64,000 nt of DNA from Streptomyces beigongshangae (GCF_019710745.1 NZ_JAHKJW010000047.1:1-64000), one strand, 5' to 3'; shown: positions 20,801 through 28,215, counted from the stretch's first letter. The notes: a model not told the origin generated them from the sequence alone. A program made the numbers and translations.

Positions 20801-22135
20801 CAGATGAACGGGTACGCATACGCCAACAACAGCCCGGTGAGCAAGAGCGACCCGACCGGTCTGAAGGTGGCCTGCGGCGCCGGATTCGACACACCATGCG
20901 CAAAGGATGACCACAACGGCGACGGAGTCCTCGATAAGACTTCGTACGGCTCCAACACCGCAACCAGCTCGGGAAACGATTCGAGCACTGGAACGACATG
21001 GGTGAACAGCCAGACACCCAAGACGAACAACATCGACGACCTGCTGCGCCACTTCACCATGAGCAGCCCGAACGGTGACTCACCAGACACGGATTATTGG
21101 ATCACCCCCGTTCACGAAAACAGCGGTGACAGCAACGCATGCTTTGGCAGGGAGGCATGCCGTCAGGCCCTGAAATATCTGCTCAAACACAATGACGCAG
21201 CGAAAGCCAAACGCATCGCCGCCAATTACTGCGTCGAAAACTTCAACAAGTGTGTGGCGGACGCCAAAGGGTTCGAACGTGCCAAGCTGATCGAGGACTT
21301 CGTCGGAACTCTTGTCGCCGGTGGGAAAGCAGGAAGCAAGGCGGCGAAGTCAGCAAGAGCGATCGGCTGCAAATGCTTCCTCGCTGGTACCGACGTTCTA
21401 ATGGCCGACGATACTACCTCGAACATCGAGGACATCGAACTTGGTGACGAGGTCCAGGCGACCGACCCTGAAACCGGTGAGTCTGGCCCCAGGAAAGTGA
21501 CCCGCCTCATCGTCACCAAGAGCGACAAGCAGTTCAATGAACTGTCCATCGCCACCGGCAACGGCATCGACAAAATCACGGCCACGCGTGAGCACCCTTT
21601 TTGGTCATCCTCCGAGCACAACTGGATCGAGGCCGGCGCCCTCACCGCAGGCATGACCCTGCTCACCGATGAAGGTGACACCGTCATCGTCACCGGCAAC
21701 CGATCCTTCACCAGGCACGCCCGCACATACAACCTCACGGTCGCAGACCTGCACACGTACTATGTGCTGGCGGGAGCCACTCCGGTCCTCGTGCACAACA
21801 GCAACTGTCTTGGCGATCCGAATGCCAGAGGTGGGATCTATACACTCCGTGACGTGGACGGAAATGTTGTCAGAACTGGGCGAACGAACAATTTGCAGCG
21901 GCGAGAACGTGAGCACGCCCGAGGGGAAGACACCGCCGACTACAGCTTCCAAGTTGAATACCGAACCGACGTCTACCGAGAGCGGCGCGGTTTGGAGCAA
22001 ATCGTATGGATTCAGAACGGGCGTCCTACGTTGCCCAGTGTGAGAAGGACATCCGGAGTTAGTGTAAAAAATCGGAACTACAACAATTATATGGATGCCG
22101 CTGGCAAATTCTTTGCCAAATGGTATCCAGGGTGA
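14891..22135 (+). CDS. RHS polymorphic toxin with Hint domain and GIY-YIG nuclease tip
   Basis: A 2414-residue secreted RHS protein. It has a signal peptide with an Arg-rich n-region at 1-40, an SpvB-like N-terminal region, and many YD repeats (YDALGRM, YEYDARGYRTKVTDP, YDDADRP) from about 1080 to 1900. The RHS core motif GRFLSADPI lies at about 1953. A Hint autoprotease starts at CKCFLAGTDVLM with probable nucleophile Cys2162, holds TREHPFW and ends VHN at 2301-2303. The released tip, 2304-2414, has the GIY-YIG plan: GGIYTL (2314-2319), RTG (2328-2330), Arg2337, His2342 and Glu2369, plus KNRNYNN near the end. It is therefore a probable DNA-cleaving toxin. An Imm26-like gene follows 11 bp later. 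The start is GTG with GGGGGA upstream. Confidence 0.88.
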   Translation: MFGRLSPARRRRVRRMRTAVVPALGAALLVGLLPTQSLALPPDPAAAEQGRETLDLETLGQDKPISGEAFERDLETLKVDVPEDLEQAPAGTATPPLAATRTVSFGSTASATQAATASGMGSAARQVDLTPVGDLPVSLGQAPDQAAPTGTWQVSVAARTEPVSQGVDGAVVTVQAPAAGSVPVSVQLDYAKFKNLYGADWASRLRFVQFPECYLTTPDEEGCQAYEELETVNDTKSQSITATVDTAADGTITPAAAAATGAPAASAAQASYQVSAKPVAAAGDTAVIGAVDSGGGAGGSFKATPLASNGKWAAGGSAGAFSWSYPLTVPAAPAGPSPNITFGYNSQTVDGRTAVSSPQASWIGEGWNFDPGHIERRYRACQDDRKALNSGTPNNTAKADKTSDLCWASYNAVMSLGGATTELVRDAVSGSNPETDTEIYRPQQDDGSRIERRTGGSNGDNNGEYWIVTTKDGTKYYFGLNQVGGGHTDTNSVSTVPVFGNHPGEPCHASVFADSRCGAGKKQAWRWGLDKVVDVHGNAMVVSWKQESNHYAVKEKFKSPEQYDRYAYPTTIEYGMRSDLTKPSATVDFGVKQRCLKSETACDAANFAKTDDPGAYRPWWDTPGNLNCKSTSKLCPAFPSFWTQMRLDTVTTKAARAGQSGLGKVDTYTLHQSFPEDWYDTSPGLWLNSITRRGFAPGDTTGTLQHKDGVSFAEYSVGATSPLRTRLKDRQLPNLVSSGPSDQRPGFTRPRIGTVATEYGADIEVEYKGGCASEPAEDKGKNNGTCYPIRWSPDGDEKTPAKAWFNKYVVDSVTETDKVTSRGKPVYTTYDYTDPAWTKSDDEFTRQALRTYSDWRGYRKVAVTKGSKSSSQQGDPQSQSYSETRYFLGTGGEVKDSTNTYTLLADDAPQYAGTAAESITYLNSDKRVQKRTLNYPWSKQTASRAREAENGTGLDPLLAHRSGIKRTDEIQTVDNSWRAVRTLTTFEDTYGLPIQSETAVVKPSGSSEILSDQSCTKTSYVHNTSAWLIGLPKEQRSTGTPCTGYDEANPATKLVSAVRNSYDGLAYGATPTKGLLTGSAGADGAGTSYTAETKSTYDPLGRIRTVTKPGAGMTETQYTPADSGGPVTSVKVINAKSHAVTTTFDPGRGLALTVTDANGRVTRNEYDALGRMVKGWSPSRSSDSKSPDVEINYQAAIATPEQTRPAAVTTSTLKDDGSYSRQVTVYDGLMRQVQSQSEAHGPGRIITDITYNDHGLPDEQTGAYLAKGEPATELFAPRSKSLIPSWVKLRYDGLERQVRQSTYHDGDYVYATYITHSDTSTYVNPAGSTIPRTRTYTDALGRVTSIRHYSNDDSGSDSGRVTAYEYDARGYRTKVTDPANNAWTYTYDARGRMTSTTDPDVGKTDTGYDDADRPNKVTDAKSRTTYTEYDELSRIKYIRAGSATATPAKSFTYDTLPGALGQPVAATRHTTNGDYTNRVTSYDTEYRPTGSETVIPSSTMTTGLAGTYAYAYTYTPTGKPLSTTLPPVGGLAKEKVVTRYNSDGLAESTSGQDWYASDVTYSPYGEALRTVSGSQPNRVWTTNFVDPHTGRLQRTVADRETASPHRITDSYYSYDVSGTITSNARKLTEASGTTWDNQCYTYDVMGELVNAWTSSVAPGGNGTGCTSSVGTTWGYRTDFAASSGPVTDAPDAASDVSSPDASLTATLTAAAPGTGTVASGATAYRQSFTFDWLGNRAAMTEHNPADATKNVSYTYGYGTPQPHTMKWISSTPSGKDSSYTYDAAGNTEGRDLPDATQNLTWTSENKLDTITDDGKKTTYVYDADGSRLLENSPSGSTLYLGETEVTTNASGTITRASRTYTQSGAPAVTRTTTNSATTGHTLTALLTDHLGTANTTVELTASQPVVRRAFKPYGEIRGTKPTAWPNKRSYLGVGIDDEATGLTHIGAREYDQSSGRFLSADPIIDVADPLQMNGYAYANNSPVSKSDPTGLKVACGAGFDTPCAKDDHNGDGVLDKTSYGSNTATSSGNDSSTGTTWVNSQTPKTNNIDDLLRHFTMSSPNGDSPDTDYWITPVHENSGDSNACFGREACRQALKYLLKHNDAAKAKRIAANYCVENFNKCVADAKGFERAKLIEDFVGTLVAGGKAGSKAAKSARAIGCKCFLAGTDVLMADDTTSNIEDIELGDEVQATDPETGESGPRKVTRLIVTKSDKQFNELSIATGNGIDKITATREHPFWSSSEHNWIEAGALTAGMTLLTDEGDTVIVTGNRSFTRHARTYNLTVADLHTYYVLAGATPVLVHNSNCLGDPNARGGIYTLRDVDGNVVRTGRTNNLQRREREHARGEDTADYSFQVEYRTDVYRERRGLEQIVWIQNGRPTLPSVRRTSGVSVKNRNYNNYMDAAGKFFAKWYPG

Positions 22136-22146
22136 GGTGGTTAAGT

Positions 22147-22593
22147 ATGACCCGAAAGTTGCCATACTCCCCGGGTAATATCTTCGCAGTGCCTCTTCGT
22201 GATCACGGATACGCGTTGGGTGTGGCGGCCAGGGCGGACGGTAAGGGTATCGTTCTCGGTTATTTCTTTGGCCCGCGCTTGGAAACACCTGAATTCCCGC
22301 CGCAAGGTTTTCTTAAGCCGAATAGCGCGATCAAAGTTTGTAGGTTCGGTGACCTCGGGCTTATTCGTGGGAAGTGGCCGATCATAGGGAGGATTGAATC
22401 GTGGAACCCTGCCCTATGGGGCGTTCCTGACTTCTGCAGAAATGAGGAAATCCGTGTCGTTTACGACGACGCTTCGCTCACCATGTCCCGCGAAGAGCGG
22501 CTGGAACCGGAGGAGTGCCGACTTCTTCCGCAGGACGGCCTTGAAGGGGCGGGCTTCGTAGAGATTAAGCTCACTCGCCTCCTTGGGGCGTGA
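22147..22593 (+). CDS. Imm26-like immunity protein
   Basis: A 148-residue cytoplasmic protein beginning 11 bp after the RHS-toxin stop. GGTGAGG at 22131-22137 overlaps that stop and serves as its ribosome-binding site, so the two are translationally linked. The N-terminal YSPGNIFAVPLRDHGYALGV followed by GIVLGYFFGPR matches the Imm26 pattern (a G-[DN]-x-F-x-[VI]-P-L entry and a GYFFGP strand). The expected role is binding and blocking the GIY-YIG nuclease tip in the producer. ATG 22147 is preferred to an upstream in-frame start at 22120 that lies inside the toxin gene. The pairing is inferred from position and family. Confidence 0.75.
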   Translation: MTRKLPYSPGNIFAVPLRDHGYALGVAARADGKGIVLGYFFGPRLETPEFPPQGFLKPNSAIKVCRFGDLGLIRGKWPIIGRIESWNPALWGVPDFCRNEEIRVVYDDASLTMSREERLEPEECRLLPQDGLEGAGFVEIKLTRLLGA

Positions 22594-22762
22594 CGCCGCC
22601 GTCAGGACTGCGTGATCGGAGAAATTTTCGGACTCCGCCCTTCGTAACCACCCCGAACGGGACTGTAACAACGGCTAACACAAAGAGGTGGATCGGTCCT
22701 GGCTGCCGTGACTGGCGCGGGTGTTGAGCGTTCGGTCTGGTGTGGGGACGTAGTCATGGATC

Positions 22763-23403
22763 GTGTCGGATGAGTTGCGGGACCGCCTGGAGCCGCTGCT
22801 GCCGCAGCGTGAGCGCAGGTTCCGGTATCCCGGCCGCAAGGCATTGCCGGACCGGGAAGTGCTGTGAGGGATCCTGTCTGTGCTGCACACCAGGATCCAG
22901 TGGGAGTACCTGCCGCAGGAGTTGGGGTTCGGCTCGGGCAGGACGTGCTGGCGTCGTCTGCAAGAATAGAACGAGGCCGGTGTGTGGCAGCGGCTGCACG
23001 AGGTCCTGCTGGCGGAGTTGAACGCGGCATCGCGGTTGGACTGGTCCCGGTGTGTGGTCGATTCCTCCCACGTCAGGGCGTTAAAAGGGGGATCCATGCG
23101 GGCCCCTCGCCGGTCGACCGGGGCCGGGCCGGCTCGAAGCACCATCTGATCACCGACGGGCAGGGCACCCCGCTCGCAGTCCTGCTGGCCGGCGGCAACC
23201 GCAACGACGTCACGCAGCTGCTTACGCTGCTCGACGCGATCCCACCGGTCCGTGGCCGGGTCGGCCCCGCAGCAAGCCGGACTCCCTGTTCGCCGACCGC
23301 GGCTACGACCACGACATCTACCGCCACCAGGTCCGCGCCCGCGGCATCGTCCCCGCGATCGCTCGCCGCGGCACCCTGCACGGCACCGGACTGGGCACCC
23401 ACC
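22763..23403 (+). pseudogene. IS5-family transposase fragment (plus strand)
   Basis: Broken IS5-type transposase. It starts at GTG 22763 with SDELRDRLEPLLPQRERRF and continues through YPGRKALPDREVL. It is interrupted by TGA at 22865-22867 and by a TAG after WRRLQE. It goes on through VVDSSHVRALKGG and SKHHLITDGQGTPLAV, then shifts frame near 23265 into SLFADRGYDHDIYRHQVRARG. It stops being IS5-like after HGTGLGT at about 23400, where an oppositely oriented IS5 transposase begins. At least two nonsense codons and one frameshift make it inactive. DNA from 22594 to 22762 shows no gene and probably includes the element's end. Confidence 0.8.
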
Positions 23404-23729
23404 GGCGGGGCAGTGGCTGGAACCCGCGGACATCCTCGTTACGGCGGACGATGTCGAGGACGAGCCCGAGGTGCTGGCTGGTCCAGTCGGTGAGGTGGCC
23501 AGTGTAGCCGCCGTCGGCCCAGACCCGCGCCAGCCGCCGCAAGCGGTCAGCCGCCGCAAGCGGCCGGCCGCCGCTGGCGAAGGGACCGGGCGCCGTCCCG
23601 GTCGGTCACGGACGCCGGTGTGACCAGCACGGCCAGGAGAAGTCCGAGCGTATCCACCACTAGGTGTCGCTTGCGGCCGTTGATCTAATGGGCGAGAGCT
23701 GAGCTCGTTGAAACACCTCCTCGATGCCG

Positions 23730-24005
23730 ATCGCCGGCGTCAGCACGACGTCCTCCGTTGATCCGGGCCTTGAGCCCCAAAAAAGACCGACGTGTGCTGG
23801 CGCTCGCGGTCGACATCGAGAGCGATCCCTTGATCACCGATGATGATCGTGGTCCAAGCCCCCTGCGGGGACTACCTCTTACGTGCTCGGGAGCTACCAG
23901 CTCCGATCAAGACCGAGGACCCCGCAGGTCGCTGGGGTCATGAACGGCTAATCGGATGTCGGGCCATCGAGCCCTTCCATTAGAGAGACGCATGCCCTGC
24001 ACGGC
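23730..24005 (+). ncRNA. IS110 bridge RNA with matching target and donor guides
   Basis: Target loop: a 10-bp stem 23737-23746/23794-23803 encloses CCGTTGATC (23755-23763), identical to the left target flank plus the core C. An inner hairpin GGGC(5)GCCC follows (23765-23777). AAAAAAG (23779-23785) then matches 5 of 7 bases of the right target complement. Donor loop: stem 23935-23942/23991-23997 with one bulge encloses ATCGGATGTC (23951-23960), identical to the element's right end plus core C. It is followed by hairpin GGGC(6)GCCC (23961-23974) and CCATTAG (23977-23983), the exact complement of the core plus left end CTAATGG. Between the loops is a 9-bp long-range stem 23862-23870/23920-23928. 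The exact RNA ends are not known. Confidence 0.82.
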
Positions 24006-24040
24006 TGTGACCAGCCATAACACAGGTTCGATGAGAAAGC

Positions 24041-25284
24041 GTGAGGCGAGTGAAGGCGTTCTGCGGCATCGACTGGGCCAGTGACCATCACGACATAGCC
24101 GTCGTCGACGAAACGGGTTCGCTGCTGGCTCGTGCTCGCATCGATGACTCCGCGGAAGGGCTCGCCCAGCTGCTTCAGATGCTCGCCGAACACGGCGATA
24201 GTCCGCAGGGCCCCATCCCGGTGGCCATCGAGACCTCCCGCGGACTTCTGGTCGCCTGCCTTCGGGCAACCGGCCGCCCCGTCTACGCCATCAACCCGAT
24301 GGCCGCCGCCCGATACCGGGACCGTCACACGGTCTCCCGGAAGAAGTCCGACCACCTGGACGCCATGGTGCTGGTGAACATTCTCCGCACTGACGCCGCC
24401 GCGCACCGCATGCTTCCCGCCGACTCGGAGGTGGCCCAGGCCGTCGCGGTCCTTGCCCGTGCCCAGCAGGACGCCGTCTGGGACCGCACCCAGGCCGGCA
24501 ACAAGCTGACATCCCACCTGCGCGAGTACTTCCCCACCTACCTGGCCGCCGTCGGGCACCGCCGCGAGGGCATCTATCACCCCATAGCCCGGGCTCTCCT
24601 GGCCGCGGCGCCCACTCCGCGCCAGGCGGCCAAGCTGACCCGGCCGCAGCTGCGGGCCGTGCTGAAGAAGGCCGGCCGCAAGAACGCCATCGACAGGGAG
24701 GTCGAGCGTCTGCACAGCGCGCATCGCAGATGCGTCATCTTCCCTTAGTCGAGGAGGCCATGGGGCGCCAGTCACTCGCGCTGCTTCGGCAGTTGGAAGC
24801 CGCGTGCACGAGCGCTGATGATCTTGCCGAGGCTGCGGTGGAAGCGTTCGGGGCACATGCTGATGCCGAGATCATCACTAGTTTCCCAGGGCTAGGTCCG
24901 CTCAGCGGAGCTCGGGTTCTGGCCGAGATTGGCGACGACAGGACTCGGTTCGCCGACGCCAGAGGGCTGAAGGCGTACGCGGGTTCCGCCCCGGTCACCC
25001 GGGCCTCCGGCAAGACCGTGTCCGTGGCGGCCCGCAGGGTGAAGAACCAGCGGCTGGCCGGCGTCGGCTATATGTGGGCCTTCTCAGCGATGGCCCATTC
25101 AGACGGAGCACGGGCTCACTACGACCGCCGACGCGAGGCCGGAGACCGGCACACGGCCGCTCAGAGGAACCTCTTCAACCGGATGATCGGCTGCCTCCAC
25201 CACTGTCTAACCCACCGGGTCCCGCTCAGCGAGGCCGTAGCCTTCCCGACCTCGCGAGAACCCCGTCTTGCCCTTGCCGCTTGA
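24041..25284 (+). pseudogene. IS110-family transposase (recombinase), frameshifted
   Basis: An N-terminal DEDD RuvC-like domain is encoded at 24041-24748. Asp11 lies in FCGIDWASDHHD, Glu64 in VAIETSRG, and Asp104/Asp107 in KKSDHLDA. A C-terminal Transposase_20 domain is encoded at 24730-25284, with FPGLGPLSGARVLAEIGD and the likely serine in YAGSAPVTRASGK. The two halves lie in different frames. A one-base indel between about 24700 and 24735 separates VERLHSAH from LPLVEEAMG. I see no slippery site, so this looks like loss of function or a sequencing error rather than programmed frameshifting. The start is GTG 24041, with a second GTG at 24050. Confidence 0.85.
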
Positions 25285-25523
25285 CGTGTTCTTCGCATCG
25301 GATGTCTTCTTGCCCGCGTCGAAGCCCCGGGAGCCGAAGGTGACGGTGGCGTCCGCTTTCACCGACTGCGAGTCCATGACCTCCGCGCTCGGCGCGGCGC
25401 TGCGGCCTTCACCGGCGCGGACGGCTTCCCTCAGCCGGTCGTGCAGCTCGGTGACCAGTCCCGTGTCCCGCCAGCGGGCGAAGAAGGCATAGACGCGCGG
25501 CCTATCAGTTACGTGGAATCACG

Positions 25524-25554
25524 CGCCGCAGGATGCGTCTCGTATCCTGCGGCG
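25524..25554. repeat. 11-bp inverted repeat upstream of recombinase operon
   Basis: CGCCGCAGGAT (25524-25534) and ATCCTGCGGCG (25544-25554) form a perfect 11-bp stem with a 9-nt loop, 20 bp upstream of the recombinase start. It lies just inside the point (about 25503) where IS5 homology ends. It could be an element-end binding site for the recombinases or an operator. Confidence 0.5.
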
Positions 25555-25574
25555 TCTCCATGAGCTGAGGAGGC

Positions 25575-26645
25575 GTGTTGGGCAGCGCGGTGGTGCTGGA
25601 GGAGAAGTGGCCGGTCCTGGGCCGGCATAAGAGGGCGGCCGAGTGGCTGCGGGTGTGGACGGACCTCGGGCGGGCTCCGCGGACGATCGACGCGTACGCG
25701 CGGGGTCTGGCCGAGTACCTGCTGATCTGCGAGCGGGACGACGTCGATCCGATGACGGCGGGTCGGCTGCACGTGGCCGCGTTCGTGAAGGACCTGTCCA
25801 CGCGGCCGAGCCGCCGCGGTGCGAACGTGGTCGCGCTGGACTCCGGGGCGGGTCTGGCGAACGCGACCTTGCAGCAGCGATTGGTGCCGGTCCGCCTGTT
25901 CTACGACTACCTGATTGAGGAAGGGCGGCGGGAGTCGAACCCGGTCGGCCGCGGCCGCTACACGCCGGGACGGAAGTTCGGCAGCCACGAGCGCGGCCTG
26001 GTGCCGCGCCTGGTGAAGCTGCCGTGGATACCCAGCAAACAGCAGTGGCTCGACCTGCTGGACGTCGTGCGCGAGGAGCCGGCCCGCAATCGGGTGATGC
26101 TTGCCTTGGCCTACGACGCCGCTCTGCGACGCGAGGAACTGTGCTCGCTGCGGACCGACGATGTCGATCCAGCTCACCGGACGCTTCGGGTCAGGGCGCA
26201 GACGACGAAGACCCGCCGCGAGCGCGTGGTGCCGTACTCCGCGCCGACGGGCGTGCTGCTGTCCGGCTACCTCGTGCACAGAGCGACGATCAGTCGGGCT
26301 CGCGGCCCGCTGTTCCTGTCGGAGTCGCGCCGCAACCACGGTCAGCCGCTGAGTCTGTGGACCTGGTCGAAGGTGGTCCGCCGCGTCGCCCTGGCCACCG
26401 ATCTGCCGCGCTTCTCGACCCACACCACCCGCCACCTCTGCCTGACTGACCTGGCCAGGATGGGCTGGGAACTGCACGCCATCGCGACCTTCGCCGGGCA
26501 CCGCCACACCGAGTCGACCATGACCTACATCCACCTGTCCGGACGGGACCTCGCGGAGAAGCTGAACCGCGGCATGCAGCAGATCCACTCCTGGCGCATC
26601 GCCATGCTCACCCGCGCCGGCCATCCGGGCGGGGTGGAGCGTTGA
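25575..26645 (+). CDS. Tyrosine recombinase, Tn554 TnpA-like
   Basis: A 356-residue site-specific recombinase. The N-terminal SAM-like core-binding domain is at about 20-130 and the catalytic domain at about 155-330. All active-site residues are visible: Arg185 in ALRREEL, His283 and Arg286 in STHTTRH, His309 in GHRH, and Tyr318 in TYIHL. A Lys in the beta-hairpin (about 212) is plausible. It overlaps the next recombinase gene by 4 bp (TTGA), the arrangement of Tn554-type tnpA-tnpB. Recombinase-in-trio (RIT) elements are the alternative. GAGGAGG lies directly upstream, so GTG 25575 or the adjacent TTG 25578 may start it. The reading frame is intact. Confidence 0.82.
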   Translation: MLGSAVVLEEKWPVLGRHKRAAEWLRVWTDLGRAPRTIDAYARGLAEYLLICERDDVDPMTAGRLHVAAFVKDLSTRPSRRGANVVALDSGAGLANATLQQRLVPVRLFYDYLIEEGRRESNPVGRGRYTPGRKFGSHERGLVPRLVKLPWIPSKQQWLDLLDVVREEPARNRVMLALAYDAALRREELCSLRTDDVDPAHRTLRVRAQTTKTRRERVVPYSAPTGVLLSGYLVHRATISRARGPLFLSESRRNHGQPLSLWTWSKVVRRVALATDLPRFSTHTTRHLCLTDLARMGWELHAIATFAGHRHTESTMTYIHLSGRDLAEKLNRGMQQIHSWRIAMLTRAGHPGGVER

Positions 26646-28047
26646 CGGCGACGACTCCGGCGACGTCCGCGGACGCCGCGGACTGGATATGGCCGCTCGA
26701 CCCCGCCCGCTACGACCGGCGAGCCCTGCTGACCCACGCCGAGTCGAAGGTGCTCGGCGCCCTGGGAATCGAGCAGGTCAGACGCCGGGGACTGACGCCG
26801 GCGACGGCCCCGAAGCGGCTGGTCGAGCCGCTGGCCCACGCCCGGGACTGCCTCCGCTGGGCGCCGGGCACCGGCCACCAGCGACGGTTCGCCCGCGACG
26901 CGGTCGGCCTTGTCCTGGTCCGCTGCGGTGAACTCGGCCGTAGCTACTGGGGTTGGTCCGACCAGGACTGGGCCGACCTGATCGACCGGTCCGGGGCCGA
27001 CTTCCGACGTCGGTGGGGCGGTCAGATCGGCCCGAACGCCCGCCCGTTCGTGATCGCCTACGCTTATCTCCTCGGCGGCTTCACCGCGTTCGAGCAGGTC
27101 GGACGCTTCCAGCGGCGCACTCTCGCCCGCCGGGTCTTCGGCGAGAGCGCGGTCGACGCCGCGGTCGGAAAGGTCCTCGCGGTCCTCGGCGACTGGGGCT
27201 ACCAGCACCGTCCCAGCCGGCTCACCTCGGCGGTCTGCCAGATCCTGCTGCTCAACCGCAGCCCTCGGCTGGAGGAACTGTCCACTCCGGCCCTGGACGC
27301 GGTCCGCGCGTCGGCAGCCATGCAGGAGAGTGAGTGGGCCAGCGACCTGCACGGGATACACCGCGCCGTTGCCGCTCTCGGCCACGCCGATCCGCCGCCG
27401 CGTCCCCGGCACGGCCCCGGGCCCACGGCGATCGAGGGCACAGCGGGCAGCTGGGCCCACTGGGTCGAGCGCTGGCACGCGACCTCGACGCTGACGCCGG
27501 GCGTCCGCAGCAGCTACCGCAGCGTCCTCGCGAAGATTGGACGCTGGCTGGCCGCCGAATACCCAGAGGTCACCGGGCCGGAGCTCTGGACCCGCCAGAC
27601 CTGCGCGTCCTGGGTCGCCGCGGTCGACCGCATGACGGTCGGCGAGTACTCCCAGTAGACGGCGGGCATGCGGTCGCAGGGCCGCATCGGCAAGCCGCTC
27701 ACCGCGCAGGCGAAGTCCGGCTACCTGAAAGTGCCCCGCGCGTTCTTCCGCGACCTCCACGAATGGGAGTGGATCCCGCAACGGTTCAACCCTGCCCACG
27801 CGCTGAGGACGCCCCGCAGCGTCCAGGCCCTCATGGGCCCCGACCCGCGTGTGATCGCGGACGACGTCTGGGCCAAGCTGTTGTGGGCCGGGCTGAACGT
27901 CGAGTCCGGCGACCTGCCGACCACGGACGGCCGCACCTACCCGGCCGAGCTGATTCGGGCCATCACGCTGACCTGGCTGTTCGCTGGACAACGCAGTGAC
28001 GAAATCGCCAGGCTCCGGGTTGGCTGCATCCGCTGGCAGCACGACGG
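26642..28047 (+). pseudogene. Tyrosine recombinase, Tn554 TnpB-like, stopped and truncated
   Basis: It starts TTG 26642 inside the stop of the preceding recombinase. A reading frame of 338 codons ends at TAG 27656-27658 after GEYSQ and continues in the same frame as AGMRSQGRIGKPLTAQAKSGYLKV and on to LFAGQRSDEIARLRVG, the first catalytic Arg of the domain. It is then cut near 28047, before the His-x-x-Arg and Tyr motifs. About 468 residues remain, whereas Tn554 TnpB has 630. So it has one nonsense mutation plus loss of the catalytic end. The element's third gene, if there was one, is gone. Confidence 0.78.
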
Positions 28048-28049
28048 CC

Positions 28050-28187
28050 TGGCAACACCAGGGTGTGACCTGGGTTTTTCTCTCGCTGCATGAGAGTGGG
28101 GATGACGAAGACGTTCTTCGAGCGGTACGCGACCAGGTCCGCGTCGATCTCGCCTTGGCCGATCAAGCAGAAGGGACAGCCACTCAC
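28050..28187 (-). pseudogene. HIT-family protein, N-terminal fragment
   Basis: From GTG 28187 the frame encodes SGCPFCLIGQGEIDADLVAY, then FVIPTLMQREKNPGHTLVLP. This is the start of a HIT (histidine triad) nucleotide-binding protein, with the CxxC-like N-terminus and NPGHTLV strand. It is cut before the His-x-His-x-His motif at the point where the truncated recombinase frame ends. Either the mobile element inserted here or a deletion joined the two. The fragment cannot be functional. Confidence 0.72.
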
Positions 28188-28215
28188 TAGGAAACCTTCC
28201 GCCCTCGCCACGTTC

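Larger units (their letters stand above)
23687..25305 (+). mobile_element. IS110-family insertion element with bridge RNA
   Basis: A 1619-bp element inserted in an IS5 transposase gene and flanked by the dinucleotide CT on both sides (23685-23686 and 25306-25307). CT is the core known for the IS110 member IS621. It has no terminal inverted repeats, a long 354-nt left non-coding end and a 21-nt right end, which is the IS110-group layout with the RNA gene upstream of the transposase. Element ends are set by reconstructing the interrupted host reading frame, which gives the lysine codons of GKKINGRK exactly. The transposase is frameshifted, so the copy is probably immobile unless complemented. 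Confidence 0.85.
23404..25505 (-). pseudogene. IS5-family transposase (minus strand) split by IS110 insertion
   Basis: The N-terminal piece lies at 25308-25505 (YAFFARWRDTGLVTELHDRL, then DSQSVKADATV and GFDAGKK). The C-terminal piece lies at 23404-23684 ([21 protein letters not shown], then VWADGGYTGHLTDW). Removing 23687-25307 joins GKK directly to INGRK in frame, so a single clean insertion split the gene. The C-terminal part also carries a 17-bp tandem duplication near 23529-23563 that shifts the frame. The 5' end is missing beyond 25505 and the 3' end stops at the head-to-head junction with the other IS5 fragment. Confidence 0.82.

Noticed and set aside
24700-24748. Programmed frameshifting in the IS110 transposase
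   Set aside because: No slippery heptamer or stimulatory structure was seen, and family members are normally one continuous frame.
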